Shown here in pieces: positions 17,865 through 29,110 of a stretch of DNA of 64,000 bases. The position numbers and the translations under genes were made by a program. How positions within the stretch are numbered: the stretch's first letter is position 1; each line of letters opens with the position of its first letter. Below the pieces are notes generated by a model, which was not told the DNA's origin, searched no databases, and was given only the letters and a program-made list of their open reading frames with translations. Source of the DNA: Dokdonella_A sp963758365 (lineage in GTDB: Bacteria; Pseudomonadota; Gammaproteobacteria; Xanthomonadales; Rhodanobacteraceae); NCBI GenBank assembly GCA_963758365.1, contig CAVWVB010000001.1:1302001-1366000 (forward strand), written 5' to 3'.

Positions 17865-17870
17865 ATCGAC

Positions 17871-18246
17871 ATGATCAAGCACTTCTCTGGCAAACGAATA
17901 CTGAGCGCGCTGCTGATCGCATTCGGCACGCTGGCGTTCGCTGGCGGCGCGAGCGCCGCGCAGGCTCCGAAGAAGGCGGCGGCCAGGACCGAAAAACCGG
18001 CAGGGCCTATCGGTCACGTCGTCGATTACAAGGAACTGGAGAACCACGTAGGCGAGCAGGTCGTGATCGAGACCACGCTGGGTACGCTGCGTCGCGGCAC
18101 GCTGATCAAGTACACCAATCCGGCACTGATCGTGAAGCTCGGTCCGGAAAACGGTTCGATCGACCTGACCGTCCCGCACGAGACCGTGCGCAGCGCCAGT
18201 GTGATGGACGCGGTCGAGCCGGCCCCGGACGACGCGGGGGCGCGCA

Positions 18247-18263
<17 letters not shown>
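17871..18263 (+). CDS. Secreted Sm-like (small beta-barrel) protein between carA and carB
   Basis: 130 residues. A clear signal peptide (MIKHFSGKRILSALLIAFGT, cleaved after GGASA), a Lys/Ala-rich linker, then a compact beta domain with GEQVVIETTLGTLRRGTLIK and IDLTVPHETVRSASV. The strand pattern, including the G-x-L-x-x-G-x-L turn, looks like an SH3/Sm-type barrel. It starts 6 bases after the carA stop and its last 17 bases overlap the carB GTG start, so it is embedded in the operon and probably coupled to carB. A secreted protein has no obvious role in carbamoyl-phosphate synthesis. The function is unknown. Confidence 0.75.
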
Positions 18264-21482
<3,219 letters not shown>

Positions 21483-21486
<4 letters not shown>

Positions 21487-21962
21487 ATCGACCCCCATTG
21501 ACCAAGCAGGGCGCCGCGCGTCTGCGCACGGAACTGGAGCGCCTGAAATCGAAGGATCGTCCGCGCATCGTCGCGGCGATCGCCGAGGCGAGAGCGCACG
21601 GAGACCTCAAGGAGAATGCCGAGTATCACGCCGCTCGCGAGATGCAGGGTTTTACCGAAGGTCGAATCAACGAACTTGAATCGGTTCTTTCGCACGCCGA
21701 GGTGATCGACGTCGCGCGTCTGAACGCGGGCAAGCGCATCGTATTCGGCGCGACGGTCGATCTTTCCGACGAGGACTCCGGCGAAGCGGTCAGCTACCAG
21801 ATCGTCGGCGACCTCGAGGCCGATATCAAACAGCGCCTGATTTCCATTTCGTCGCCATTCGCACGCGCGCTGATCGGCAAGAGCGAGGGCGATACGTTCG
21901 AGTTCCAGGCACCGAACGGAACGCGCAACTACGAGATTACCGGCGTTCGCTACCAGTCTTGA
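21483..21962 (+). CDS. greA: Transcript cleavage factor GreA
   Basis: 159 residues. An N-terminal coiled coil with the tip acidic patch (ARAHGDLKENAEYHAARE) enters the RNA polymerase secondary channel and stimulates cleavage of backtracked RNA. The C-terminal FKBP-like domain ends SPFARALIGKSEGD followed by a beta tail. The ATG overlaps the carB stop, so it is the last gene of the car operon here. In Xanthomonas rpfE lies near this point; no rpfE is present. Confidence 0.96.
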
Positions 21963-22002
21963 GGGACGCACCTGACGTGGTGGCAGCCGACGGGACCGGT
22001 CC

Positions 22003-23787
22003 ATGAAGCCCGCGACGATTCGGCGGCGTTGTGCGCCATGCGTTGCGGCGCACGCGTGGCCGAGCGGGTTGCATCCGGTTCTCGCGAGATTGTTCGCAGG
22101 GCGCGGCCTGTCGCCGGCCGACGCGCTGCCCGGGCGCCTGGGCGACCTTGTCGCGCCATCGCGTCTTGGCGGAATCGAGCGGGCTTGCGCGATCATTGCC
22201 GACGCGATCGCGAAGTGTCGGCGCATCTGCATCGTCGGCGACTTCGACGCCGACGGTGCGACAGGCACTGCGGTGGCAGTGCGCGGCTTGCGCATGCTCG
22301 GTGCATCGGACGTGTCGTTTCGTGTGCCGAATCGAGCGCGTGACGGTTATGGGCTCTCGGTCGGTGTCGTCGAGTCGCTCGAGCACATCGGCCCGGACCT
22401 CATCGTGACTGTCGACAATGGCATCGCGAGCCACGCCGGAGTCGCCGCCGCGCGCCGCCGCGGAATCCGCGTCATCGTGACCGACCATCACCTGCCCGGT
22501 GCGCTGCTTCCGGATGCCGACGCGATCGTGAATCCGAATGCGACGGGCGATGCCTTTCCGAGTAAATCCCTCGCCGGTGTCGGCGTCATGTTCTATCTGC
22601 TGCTCGCACTGCGTGCGCACCTGCGTGCGGCTCGCGCGTTCGAAGCACGCGCGGAACCGGACCTGTCGGTGCTGCTCGATCTGGTCGCCCTCGGCACGGT
22701 TGCCGACCTGGTTCCACTCGACATCAACAACAGGATTCTCGTCGAAGCGGGTCTGAGACGCATCCGCAGCGGCCGCTGTTGTGCCGGGATTGCAGCCCTG
22801 TACCGTGCCGCGGGCCGCGATCCGGCGCGCGCGGCGTCCGGCGACCTGGGTTTTGTTCTCGGTCCGCGCATCAATGCCGCGGGGCGACTGGACGACATGA
22901 GTCTGGGCATCGCTTGCCTGCTCAGCGACGAACCGGTCGAAGCCGATGAACTCGCGGCGCGGCTGTCGACGATCAACGAGGGTCGCCGTGGCTTGCAATC
23001 GGCGATGATCGAGCAGGCCGAATCCATGACCGCCCGCTTCCTCGATCGGCATCCGCAGAACAACCCGCCGTGCGGCGTCGTGCTGTACGAACCGGACTGG
23101 CATCCCGGCGTCGTCGGGCTGGTCGCATCGAGGCTCAAGGACCGTCTGCACCGGCCTGTGGTCGCGCTCGGGCCCGCGGACGCCGGGCACGAAGTAGACC
23201 CGCTGTCCGCGCCTCGCATGCAGGAAGCGCGTGCAGGCAACGGCGAATGGCGCGGATCTGCGCGCTCGATCGCGGGGTTCCATCTGCGCGATGCGCTGGC
23301 CGAGGTGGATGCGCGGTGCCCGGGCATGATTTCGCGCTTCGGCGGCCATGCAATGGCGGCGGGTCTGACGATTTCCGCGGAGCATCTGCCGCGTCTGGCT
23401 GCCGAGTTCGATGCAACGGCGCGCGCACGTTTGAGTCTCGATGCGCTCGAGCAGATCGTCTGGAGTGACGGTGAGCTCGATCCTTGCGACTACACCGCCG
23501 AACTCGCGCTCGCATTGCGCCACGCCGGCCCCTGGGGACAGGCATTTCCCGAGCCGGCATTCGACGCGGAATTCGACGTGGAGTCCTGGCGCACGGTGGG
23601 CGGGCATCATTTGAAGCTGCGCTTGCGTCTCGCCGGTCGCACGGACCCTCTCGATGCGATCATGTTCAATGCGGTCGACAACATGCCGCCGCCGGTGCGG
23701 ATGCGGGCGGTCTACCAGCTCGATCTCGACCACTGGAACGGGCGTGAGCGCGTGCAGCTCCTGGTTCGCCATATCGAGCCCGCCTGA
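22003..23787 (+). CDS. recJ: Single-strand-specific 5'-3' exonuclease RecJ
   Basis: 594 residues. DHH-family motifs are intact: motif I CIVGDFDADGATGTA, motif II VTVDNGIASH, motif III VIVTDHHLPG, then ALGTVADLVPLD, and the DHHA1 region with RFGGHAMAAGLT. RecJ degrades single-stranded DNA during recombination and repair. The ATG at 22003 lies 40 bases after greA; no strong ribosome-binding site is visible. Confidence 0.95.
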   Translation: MKPATIRRRCAPCVAAHAWPSGLHPVLARLFAGRGLSPADALPGRLGDLVAPSRLGGIERACAIIADAIAKCRRICIVGDFDADGATGTAVAVRGLRMLGASDVSFRVPNRARDGYGLSVGVVESLEHIGPDLIVTVDNGIASHAGVAAARRRGIRVIVTDHHLPGALLPDADAIVNPNATGDAFPSKSLAGVGVMFYLLLALRAHLRAARAFEARAEPDLSVLLDLVALGTVADLVPLDINNRILVEAGLRRIRSGRCCAGIAALYRAAGRDPARAASGDLGFVLGPRINAAGRLDDMSLGIACLLSDEPVEADELAARLSTINEGRRGLQSAMIEQAESMTARFLDRHPQNNPPCGVVLYEPDWHPGVVGLVASRLKDRLHRPVVALGPADAGHEVDPLSAPRMQEARAGNGEWRGSARSIAGFHLRDALAEVDARCPGMISRFGGHAMAAGLTISAEHLPRLAAEFDATARARLSLDALEQIVWSDGELDPCDYTAELALALRHAGPWGQAFPEPAFDAEFDVESWRTVGGHHLKLRLRLAGRTDPLDAIMFNAVDNMPPPVRMRAVYQLDLDHWNGRERVQLLVRHIEPA

Positions 23788-23838
23788 GCATCGCAAGTCC
23801 ATGCGCGGCCGTGCCTGGCACTCCCGGCCCAGCTGGTT

Positions 23839-23847
23839 TGCTATCCT
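23839..23847 (+). promoter_or_regulatory. Extended -10 promoter motif before prfB
   Basis: TGCTATCCT, an extended -10 form (TG-C-TATCCT), 52 bases before the prfB ATG and just after the recJ stop. It shares its form with sites before tcdA, lysS and rpfG. No -35 is needed for extended -10 promoters and none is clear. Confidence 0.45.
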
Positions 23848-23898
23848 GTCGCGTTTCAAGCGGCGCCCGCCCAGGCGCCCCGAACCGATGGCTCATCC

Positions 23899-25024
23899 AT
23901 GATCGAAACCAATCCGATCCTCGCGCGCATCGCGGACCTCAAGGCCCGTGTCGAGTCGCTCAGGGGGTATCTTTGACTACGACGCGAAAGCGGAACGTCT
24001 CGAGGAAGTAGGCCGCGAGCTCGAGAATCCCGACGTTTGGAACAATCCCCAGCGCGCCCAGGAACTCGGCAAGGAACGTGCGGGTCTCGAACGCATCGTC
24101 GGCGGCATCCGCACGCTGCGCGAACGCCTCGCCGAAGCGGGTGACCTGCTCGAACTCGCTGTCGGCGAGAGCGACGAAAGCACAGCCATCGCGGTCGGCG
24201 ACGATGTCGAAAAACTGGGTGTGAAAGTCGAGAAACTCGAATTCCAGCGCATGTTCTCTGGAGAAATGGACATCGCCAATGCATTCGTCGATATCCAGGC
24301 CGGTGCCGGCGGCACCGAAGCGCAGGACTGGGCCGAGATGCTGCTGCGCATGTACCTGCGCTGGGCCGAGGCACGCGGCTGGAAGACCGAGCTGCTCGAG
24401 GCCTCCGCGGGCGAGGTCGCCGGCATCAAGAGTGCGACGTTTCGCGTCGAGGGTGACTACGCCTACGGATGGCTCAAGACCGAGATCGGCGTGCATCGGC
24501 TCGTACGCAAGTCGCCCTTCGACTCGGACAACCGCCGGCACACGAGTTTCACTTCCGTCTTCGTTTCGCCGGAGGTCGACGATGACATCGATATCGAGAT
24601 CAACCCGGCCGATCTGAAGACCGACGTCTACCGGTCGTCCGGAGCGGGCGGTCAGCACGTCAACAAGACCGAATCGGCCGTGCGCATCACCCATGTGCCC
24701 AGCGGCATCGTCGTCGCCTGCCAGACCGAGCGCAGTCAGCATGCGAATCGCGACCGTGCGATGAAGATGCTCAAGGCCAAGCTGTACGAAATGGAAGTAC
24801 AGAGACGCAATGCCGAGAAGGATGCGCTGGAGGCGACCAAGTCGGATATCGGATGGGGCAGTCAGATCCGCAACTACGTGCTCGATCAGTCGCGGATCAA
24901 GGATCTGCGCACCGGCGTGGAACGTACCGACACGCAGAAGGTGCTGGACGGGGACATCGACGGATTCATCGAGGCGAGCCTCAAGGCCGGACTCGACGCG
25001 GGCGCGAGACGCACCGACGCTTGA
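23899..25024 (+). CDS. prfB: Peptide chain release factor 2, made by programmed +1 frameshift
   Basis: 374 residues after frameshifting. Frame one runs MIETNPILARIADLKARVES to an in-frame TGA at 23974-23976; translation continues in the +1 frame from GAC at 23975. The RF2 hallmarks are the SPF stop-recognition tripeptide (RKSPFDSDNR) and the catalytic GGQ (SGAGGQHVNKTESAVR), which act on UGA and UAA. A gene call starting at the GTG at 23948 would lose the true N-terminus. A minus-strand secreted-protein gene separates it from lysS, with which it is often adjacent. Confidence 0.96.
23962..23977 (+). promoter_or_regulatory. RF2 autoregulatory +1 frameshift site
   Basis: AGGGGGTATCTTTGAC: an internal Shine-Dalgarno-like AGGGGG, the slippery CTT codon (23971-23973), then the in-frame TGA and a following C. 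Low RF2 stalls the ribosome at UGA and favours the slip on CUU into the +1 frame. The element is identical to the classical E. coli arrangement. Confidence 0.95.
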
Positions 25025-25133
25025 ACAGGCGCGGGTCATCTGGCGCTGTCCAAGGCGGTTGCGCGGAGCGCGCGACGATCGATTTTCCCGGCCTGCGGAT
25101 CGGCGAGTGCGCGGTCCGCCTTCGAATGCTGCA

Positions 25134-25203
25134 GCGCCAGCCGCTCGGCTGGCGCGTCATGGAGCGCGCTCCATGCCCGTCCCGAGGTGGCGGGCAGGCA
25201 TGG
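25134..25203. repeat. Cluster of nested inverted repeats between convergent genes
   Basis: A perfect 10-bp-arm hairpin GCGCCAGCCG-CT-CGGCTGGCGC (25134-25155) is followed by the perfect 16-bp palindrome ATGGAGCGCGCTCCAT (25159-25174), then TGCCCG/CGGGCA (25174-25179 with 25191-25196) and CCATGCC/GGCATGG (25171-25177 with 25197-25203), which are alternative pairings. It lies between the convergent ends of prfB and the next gene, so a bidirectional terminator is likely. There is no T-run. Confidence 0.6.
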
Positions 25204-25219
25204 AGCAGAAGGGAAAGCC

Positions 25220-26005
25220 CTATTTGGGCGTCGAGAGGTCCGGCCGATAGGCGTAGATCGTGTAGTTGGTGTGATCGATGGTGCCGCCGAAGCGTTTCAT
25301 GGTTGCCGCGGCCTGCGCATCCGATCCCAGCGATTTTGCGAGCACCTTCATCAGGGATGGATCCGGGTCGGCCATGTCGGCATAGCTTTTCATCGGGGTC
25401 ACCACGAACATCGGCTCCTTGCCGCCGATGCCGTTTGAAATCTCGTAGGGATACGGCCATTTCGCATCGACGACCGCCTTCTGGATCTTGTTCAGCGCAT
25501 CCATGCGATCGCCGCGCATGCCGGACTTCAGATAGAAGGCGGTGACGCCGAAGTACTTGTAGTCCTTGCTATCGATCCAGTGGCTGTGCTCGGCATCGGT
25601 TTCGGCGAAATAGTGTTCGGCGCGCGCGGTGTACGCGCCGGCCTGCTCCTGGTATTTCTGGTCGGCCTTGGACTGCTCGGACCAGGCCGCCTGGGCGTCG
25701 AAATCCTTCCAGTGGTGCTCGCCGGAGCGAATCAGGTAGAAGCCGAGATCGCTGCCCACGACGGGTTGATAGATCGACCAGTTGAATCCTTCGCCAGCCG
25801 TCTTGCGCCACGCGGCATGCGCCTTGATGGCCGCCTCGAACTCGCTTTCCTTTCCTTCCTTCGGCCAGATGACCCAGACCGAGGCCACCGTCCCGGGTGC
25901 TTCCTTGGTCGCCGCCTCGGCAGCGACGACTCCGGACGACCCGGCGAACGCGAACAGCAGTGTCAGCAGCGCGGCCGAAACCGCGGGGAGATATCGAACT
26001 TTCAT
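25220..26005 (-). CDS. Secreted protein of unknown function
   Basis: 261 residues. A signal peptide (MKVRYLPAVSAALLTLLFAF, cleavage near VVAAEA) precedes two similar-looking segments rich in aromatic residues, one around ASVWVIWPKEGKESEFEAAI and a later one around KEPMFVVTPMKSYADM. The pattern hints at a duplicated dimeric alpha-beta (ABM/NIPSNAP-like) fold, but I do not recognise a family. The ATG at 26005 follows GAGGAGAACG, a strong ribosome-binding site, so the longer frame to 26227 is rejected. It sits alone on the minus strand between prfB and lysS. Confidence 0.7.
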   Translation of the reverse strand: MKVRYLPAVSAALLTLLFAFAGSSGVVAAEAATKEAPGTVASVWVIWPKEGKESEFEAAIKAHAAWRKTAGEGFNWSIYQPVVGSDLGFYLIRSGEHHWKDFDAQAAWSEQSKADQKYQEQAGAYTARAEHYFAETDAEHSHWIDSKDYKYFGVTAFYLKSGMRGDRMDALNKIQKAVVDAKWPYPYEISNGIGGKEPMFVVTPMKSYADMADPDPSLMKVLAKSLGSDAQAAATMKRFGGTIDHTNYTIYAYRPDLSTPK

Positions 26006-26140
26006 TGGATCGTTCTCCTCAAGTTGCATCGTGAGTTGATAAAGTGGAATCCCGCGCGGCCCCTGTTCCGGATTGGCGGGATCGCGAGCATAGACCCTGG
26101 AAGAACGCGATGTAATCGCGCGCATCGGCTGACAGTGCCA

Positions 26141-26149
26141 TGCTAACCT
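26141..26149 (+). promoter_or_regulatory. Extended -10 promoter motif before lysS
   Basis: TGCTAACCT, identical to the motif before tcdA and rpfG. Transcription would start about 83 bases upstream of the lysS ATG. It gives lysS its own promoter, as needed because the preceding gene is on the other strand. Confidence 0.45.
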
Positions 26150-26238
26150 GTCGGATTTGCTGCGATATTGACTGCCGCGTAACGTCGGACAATCGCGGCA
26201 TGCGACGGAATTCCTGAGCAGATCCACAGGGACTTGAC

Positions 26239-27792
26239 ATGACCGTACCTGCCGAGCCTTCCGAACCGACCTCCGCTTCCGCAGTCGGAACCACGCAACC
26301 CGCCGACGAAAACCGGTTGGTTGCCGAGCGACGCGAGAAGCTTCGCGCGCTGCACGCGCAAGGCGTCGCGTTCCCGAACGATTTCCGGATCGATGCGTTC
26401 GCCGGGGATCTGCAGGCCGAGTTCTCGGATGCCGAACGTTGGGATGCCGGGACCCTCGACTCGTCGGCGCGCCGCGTCTCGGTCGCCGGGCGCATCGTAC
26501 TGAAGCGTACGCAAGGCAAGGTCAGCTTTGTGCAGTTGCAGGACCTCAGTGGCCGTATCCAGCTGTTCATCCATGAGGGCACCGTCGGTAGCATCTACGA
26601 GGCGTTCAAGGCCTGGGATGTGGGCGACATCGTGGGCGCATGCGGGTTGCTGATGCGCACGAGGACCGGTGAGCTTTCCGTGCGTGTGGAAGTCCTGCGC
26701 CTGTTGACCAAGTCGCTGCGCCCGCTGCCGGACAAGTGGCATGGCCTGGTCGATGTCGAACAACGCTACCGGCAGCGCTATGTCGACCTGATCGTGACGC
26801 CGGAGGCCAGGCGTGTGTTCGAGCTGCGCTCGCGGATCATCCGGTTCATCCGCGAATGGCTGGAAGCACCGCCGCGACGCTTCATGGAAGTCGAAACACC
26901 GATGATGCATCCGATTCCCGGCGGTGCGACGGCCAAGCCGTTCGTGACCCACCACAACGCGCTGGATCTGCAGATGTATCTGCGCGTGGCGCCGGAACTC
27001 TATCTCAAGCGCCTCGTGGTCGGCGGCTTTGAAAGGGTCTACGAGATCAATCGCAATTTCCGCAACGAAGGCGTCTCGACCCGGCACAACCCCGAGTTCA
27101 CGATGCTCGAGCTGTACCAGGCCTATGCGAGCTACACCGAGATCATGGACCTGACCGAGGCGTTGATCCGCGCAACCGCGCAGGCGACCCTCGGCACCGT
27201 GCAATTGCATTGGGAGGGGCATGACATCGACGTCGGAGCGCCATTCCGGCGCTGGGCAATGGCCGATGCGGTGGTCCACCACGATCCGCTGATTTCGGCG
27301 GCCGACGTCGGCAATCGGGATGCGATGGCGCGGCACTGCGAGCGCACAGGCGTGGCCGTGAAGGCGGAGTATGGCGCCGGGCGATTGCTGCTGGAAATCT
27401 TCGAGCGCACGGTCGAAGGCGCACTCGTGCAACCCACTTTCATCACCCAGTATCCGACCGAAGTCTCGCCGCTCGCGCGCGCCAATGATCTCGATCCGAC
27501 GGTGACAGACCGTTTCGAGTTGTTCATCGGCACCAGGGAGCTGGCCAATGGATTTTCCGAACTCAATGATCCGGAGGATCAGGCGCGGCGCTTCCAGAGT
27601 CAGGTTGCGGCCAAGAACGCCGGTGACGACGAGGCCATGCATTTCGATACCGACTATGTCCGTGCGCTGGAGTACGGGATGCCGCCGACCGGGGGACTCG
27701 GCGTCGGGATCGATCGCCTGGTGATGCTGTTCGCCGATGTGCCGTCCATTCGTGACGTGCTCCTGTTCCCCTACATGAGACCGGAGGCCTGA
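26239..27792 (+). CDS. lysS: Lysyl-tRNA synthetase, class II
   Basis: 517 residues. An N-terminal extension of about 30 Ser/Thr/Pro-rich residues, an OB-fold anticodon-binding domain (VAGRIVLKRTQGKVSFVQLQ) and a class II catalytic core with motif 2 (FRNEGVSTRHNPEFTMLE) and motif 3 (GGLGVGIDRLVMLF). It charges tRNA-Lys. It is separated from prfB by a minus-strand gene and precedes the rpf regulatory genes, as in xanthomonads. Confidence 0.97.
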   Translation: MTVPAEPSEPTSASAVGTTQPADENRLVAERREKLRALHAQGVAFPNDFRIDAFAGDLQAEFSDAERWDAGTLDSSARRVSVAGRIVLKRTQGKVSFVQLQDLSGRIQLFIHEGTVGSIYEAFKAWDVGDIVGACGLLMRTRTGELSVRVEVLRLLTKSLRPLPDKWHGLVDVEQRYRQRYVDLIVTPEARRVFELRSRIIRFIREWLEAPPRRFMEVETPMMHPIPGGATAKPFVTHHNALDLQMYLRVAPELYLKRLVVGGFERVYEINRNFRNEGVSTRHNPEFTMLELYQAYASYTEIMDLTEALIRATAQATLGTVQLHWEGHDIDVGAPFRRWAMADAVVHHDPLISAADVGNRDAMARHCERTGVAVKAEYGAGRLLLEIFERTVEGALVQPTFITQYPTEVSPLARANDLDPTVTDRFELFIGTRELANGFSELNDPEDQARRFQSQVAAKNAGDDEAMHFDTDYVRALEYGMPPTGGLGVGIDRLVMLFADVPSIRDVLLFPYMRPEA

Positions 27793-27895
27793 GCTCAAAA
27801 AGCTTTGTATACTTTGCGCAGGGTTGCATCCGAGGACACTCGCGTTTCGGGAACCGATCGCGTGGCGGCGCGCCGCCGCCGGGAGGAGTCTGCTG

Positions 27896-27904
27896 TGCTA
27901 ACCT
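27896..27904 (+). promoter_or_regulatory. Extended -10 promoter motif before rpfG
   Basis: TGCTAACCT, giving a start about 120 bases before the rpfG GTG. The 237-base lysS-rpfG gap contains no gene; the rpfD and rpfH genes of Xanthomonas are absent from here. Confidence 0.45.
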
Positions 27905-28029
27905 GAATGCGAATTTCGTCGTTGCGCGCACCGCTACCTGTCAGCACCGCAGGTCGAACGCAGCGCCGGCGATACGGGATCGCGCAACGTTCGTGGTGGG
28001 ACCGCCTGCAATGATTCGCGGAGAGCTGC

Positions 28030-29082
28030 GTGAATGTGTTGATTGTCGATGACCAGCCTTCGGCGCGGACCATGCTGCGGCACGTGGTGGAGGCAATCGG
28101 TCCAGGTGTGCGGACTGCCGATTTTGGCAGCCCCGTTGAAGCGCTGCGCTGGGCCGAAGGCAATACCCCCGATCTGGTCCTTCTCGACTACCGCATGCCG
28201 GACATGGACGGTCTGGAATTTGCCCGCCGATTTCGACGCTCCTTGTCAAGACGTGACGTTCCGATCGTGCTGATCAGCGTGGTCGGCGATGAGCCGGTCC
28301 GTCAGGCTGCGCTCGAGGCCGGAGTCATCGATTTTCTGGTCAAACCGGTTCGGCCAAGGGAACTGCGTACCCGCTGCAAGAATCTGCTGCAGCTGCGCCA
28401 GCATGGGGAATCGGTCAAGGAGCGGGCCCGCTCGCTGGAAAAACGCGTGCTGGAAGGGCTGCATGAAGTCGATCAGCGCGAGCGGGAAACGCTGTACCGG
28501 CTGGCCAAGGCGATCGAATATCGCGATGCCGGCACGGGCATCCACCTTCTGCGCATGTCGCACTATGCCGAGGTCCTCGCGGAAGGGCTCGGCATGGCCG
28601 ACGAAGACGTGGCGACCCTGACGTCAGCCGCGCCCCTGCACGATATCGGCAAGATCGGAATCCCTGACATCGTGTTGCTGAAACGCGACAGCCTCACCGA
28701 CGAGGAATTTGCGGTGATGCGGCGGCATCCGCTGATCGGCTACGAGATCCTTCGTGACAGCCAGAGCCGTTTTGTCCAGATGGGCGCCCTGATCGCCCTG
28801 CGGCATCACGAGCGTTGGGACGGCAGCGGATACCCTGACGGATTGAAGGAAGACCAGATACCGCTCCCGGCGCGTATCGTGGCGGTTGCCGACGTGTTCG
28901 ATGCGCTGACCTCCGAGCGGCCATACAAGCGCGCATGGAGTTCGGCGGAAGCGTTCGACTACATGGGGGCGCATCGTGGCACGCTTTTTGATCCCTCCTG
29001 TGTAGACGCGTTGTTCAGTTACCAGGCGCGTATCCTCGAAATCCTGAATGCGAAGCTGGTGCCCCCTGCAACGGAGCCCTGA
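28030..29082 (+). CDS. rpfG: Response regulator with HD-GYP c-di-GMP phosphodiesterase domain
   Basis: 350 residues. The receiver domain (MNVLIVDDQPSARTML) has the phospho-acceptor Asp53 in LVLLDYRMPD and the conserved Lys in FLVKPVRP. A coiled linker leads to the HD-GYP domain, with metal-binding HD at 204-205 (PLHDIGKIGIPD), RHHERWDGSGYP and GYP at 267-269. In Xanthomonas RpfG is activated by RpfC when DSF is sensed and degrades c-di-GMP to GMP, releasing extracellular enzyme and biofilm-dispersal programmes. The start is GTG with weak GGAGAG before it. rpfC follows on the same strand without the intervening rpfH of Xanthomonas campestris. Confidence 0.95.
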   Translation: MNVLIVDDQPSARTMLRHVVEAIGPGVRTADFGSPVEALRWAEGNTPDLVLLDYRMPDMDGLEFARRFRRSLSRRDVPIVLISVVGDEPVRQAALEAGVIDFLVKPVRPRELRTRCKNLLQLRQHGESVKERARSLEKRVLEGLHEVDQRERETLYRLAKAIEYRDAGTGIHLLRMSHYAEVLAEGLGMADEDVATLTSAAPLHDIGKIGIPDIVLLKRDSLTDEEFAVMRRHPLIGYEILRDSQSRFVQMGALIALRHHERWDGSGYPDGLKEDQIPLPARIVAVADVFDALTSERPYKRAWSSAEAFDYMGAHRGTLFDPSCVDALFSYQARILEILNAKLVPPATEP

Positions 29083-29110
29083 TTCGCCAGGTACAGGCGA
29101 ATGCGGACCG

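Noticed and set aside
23948..24000. prfB starting at the GTG at 23948 as a complete gene
   Set aside because: The upstream ATG frame plus the canonical slip site gives the conserved RF2 N-terminus.
29048..29110. Longer rpfC start inside rpfG
   Set aside because: The added residues are unlike RpfC, and conserved similarity begins at MKLTLNKF.
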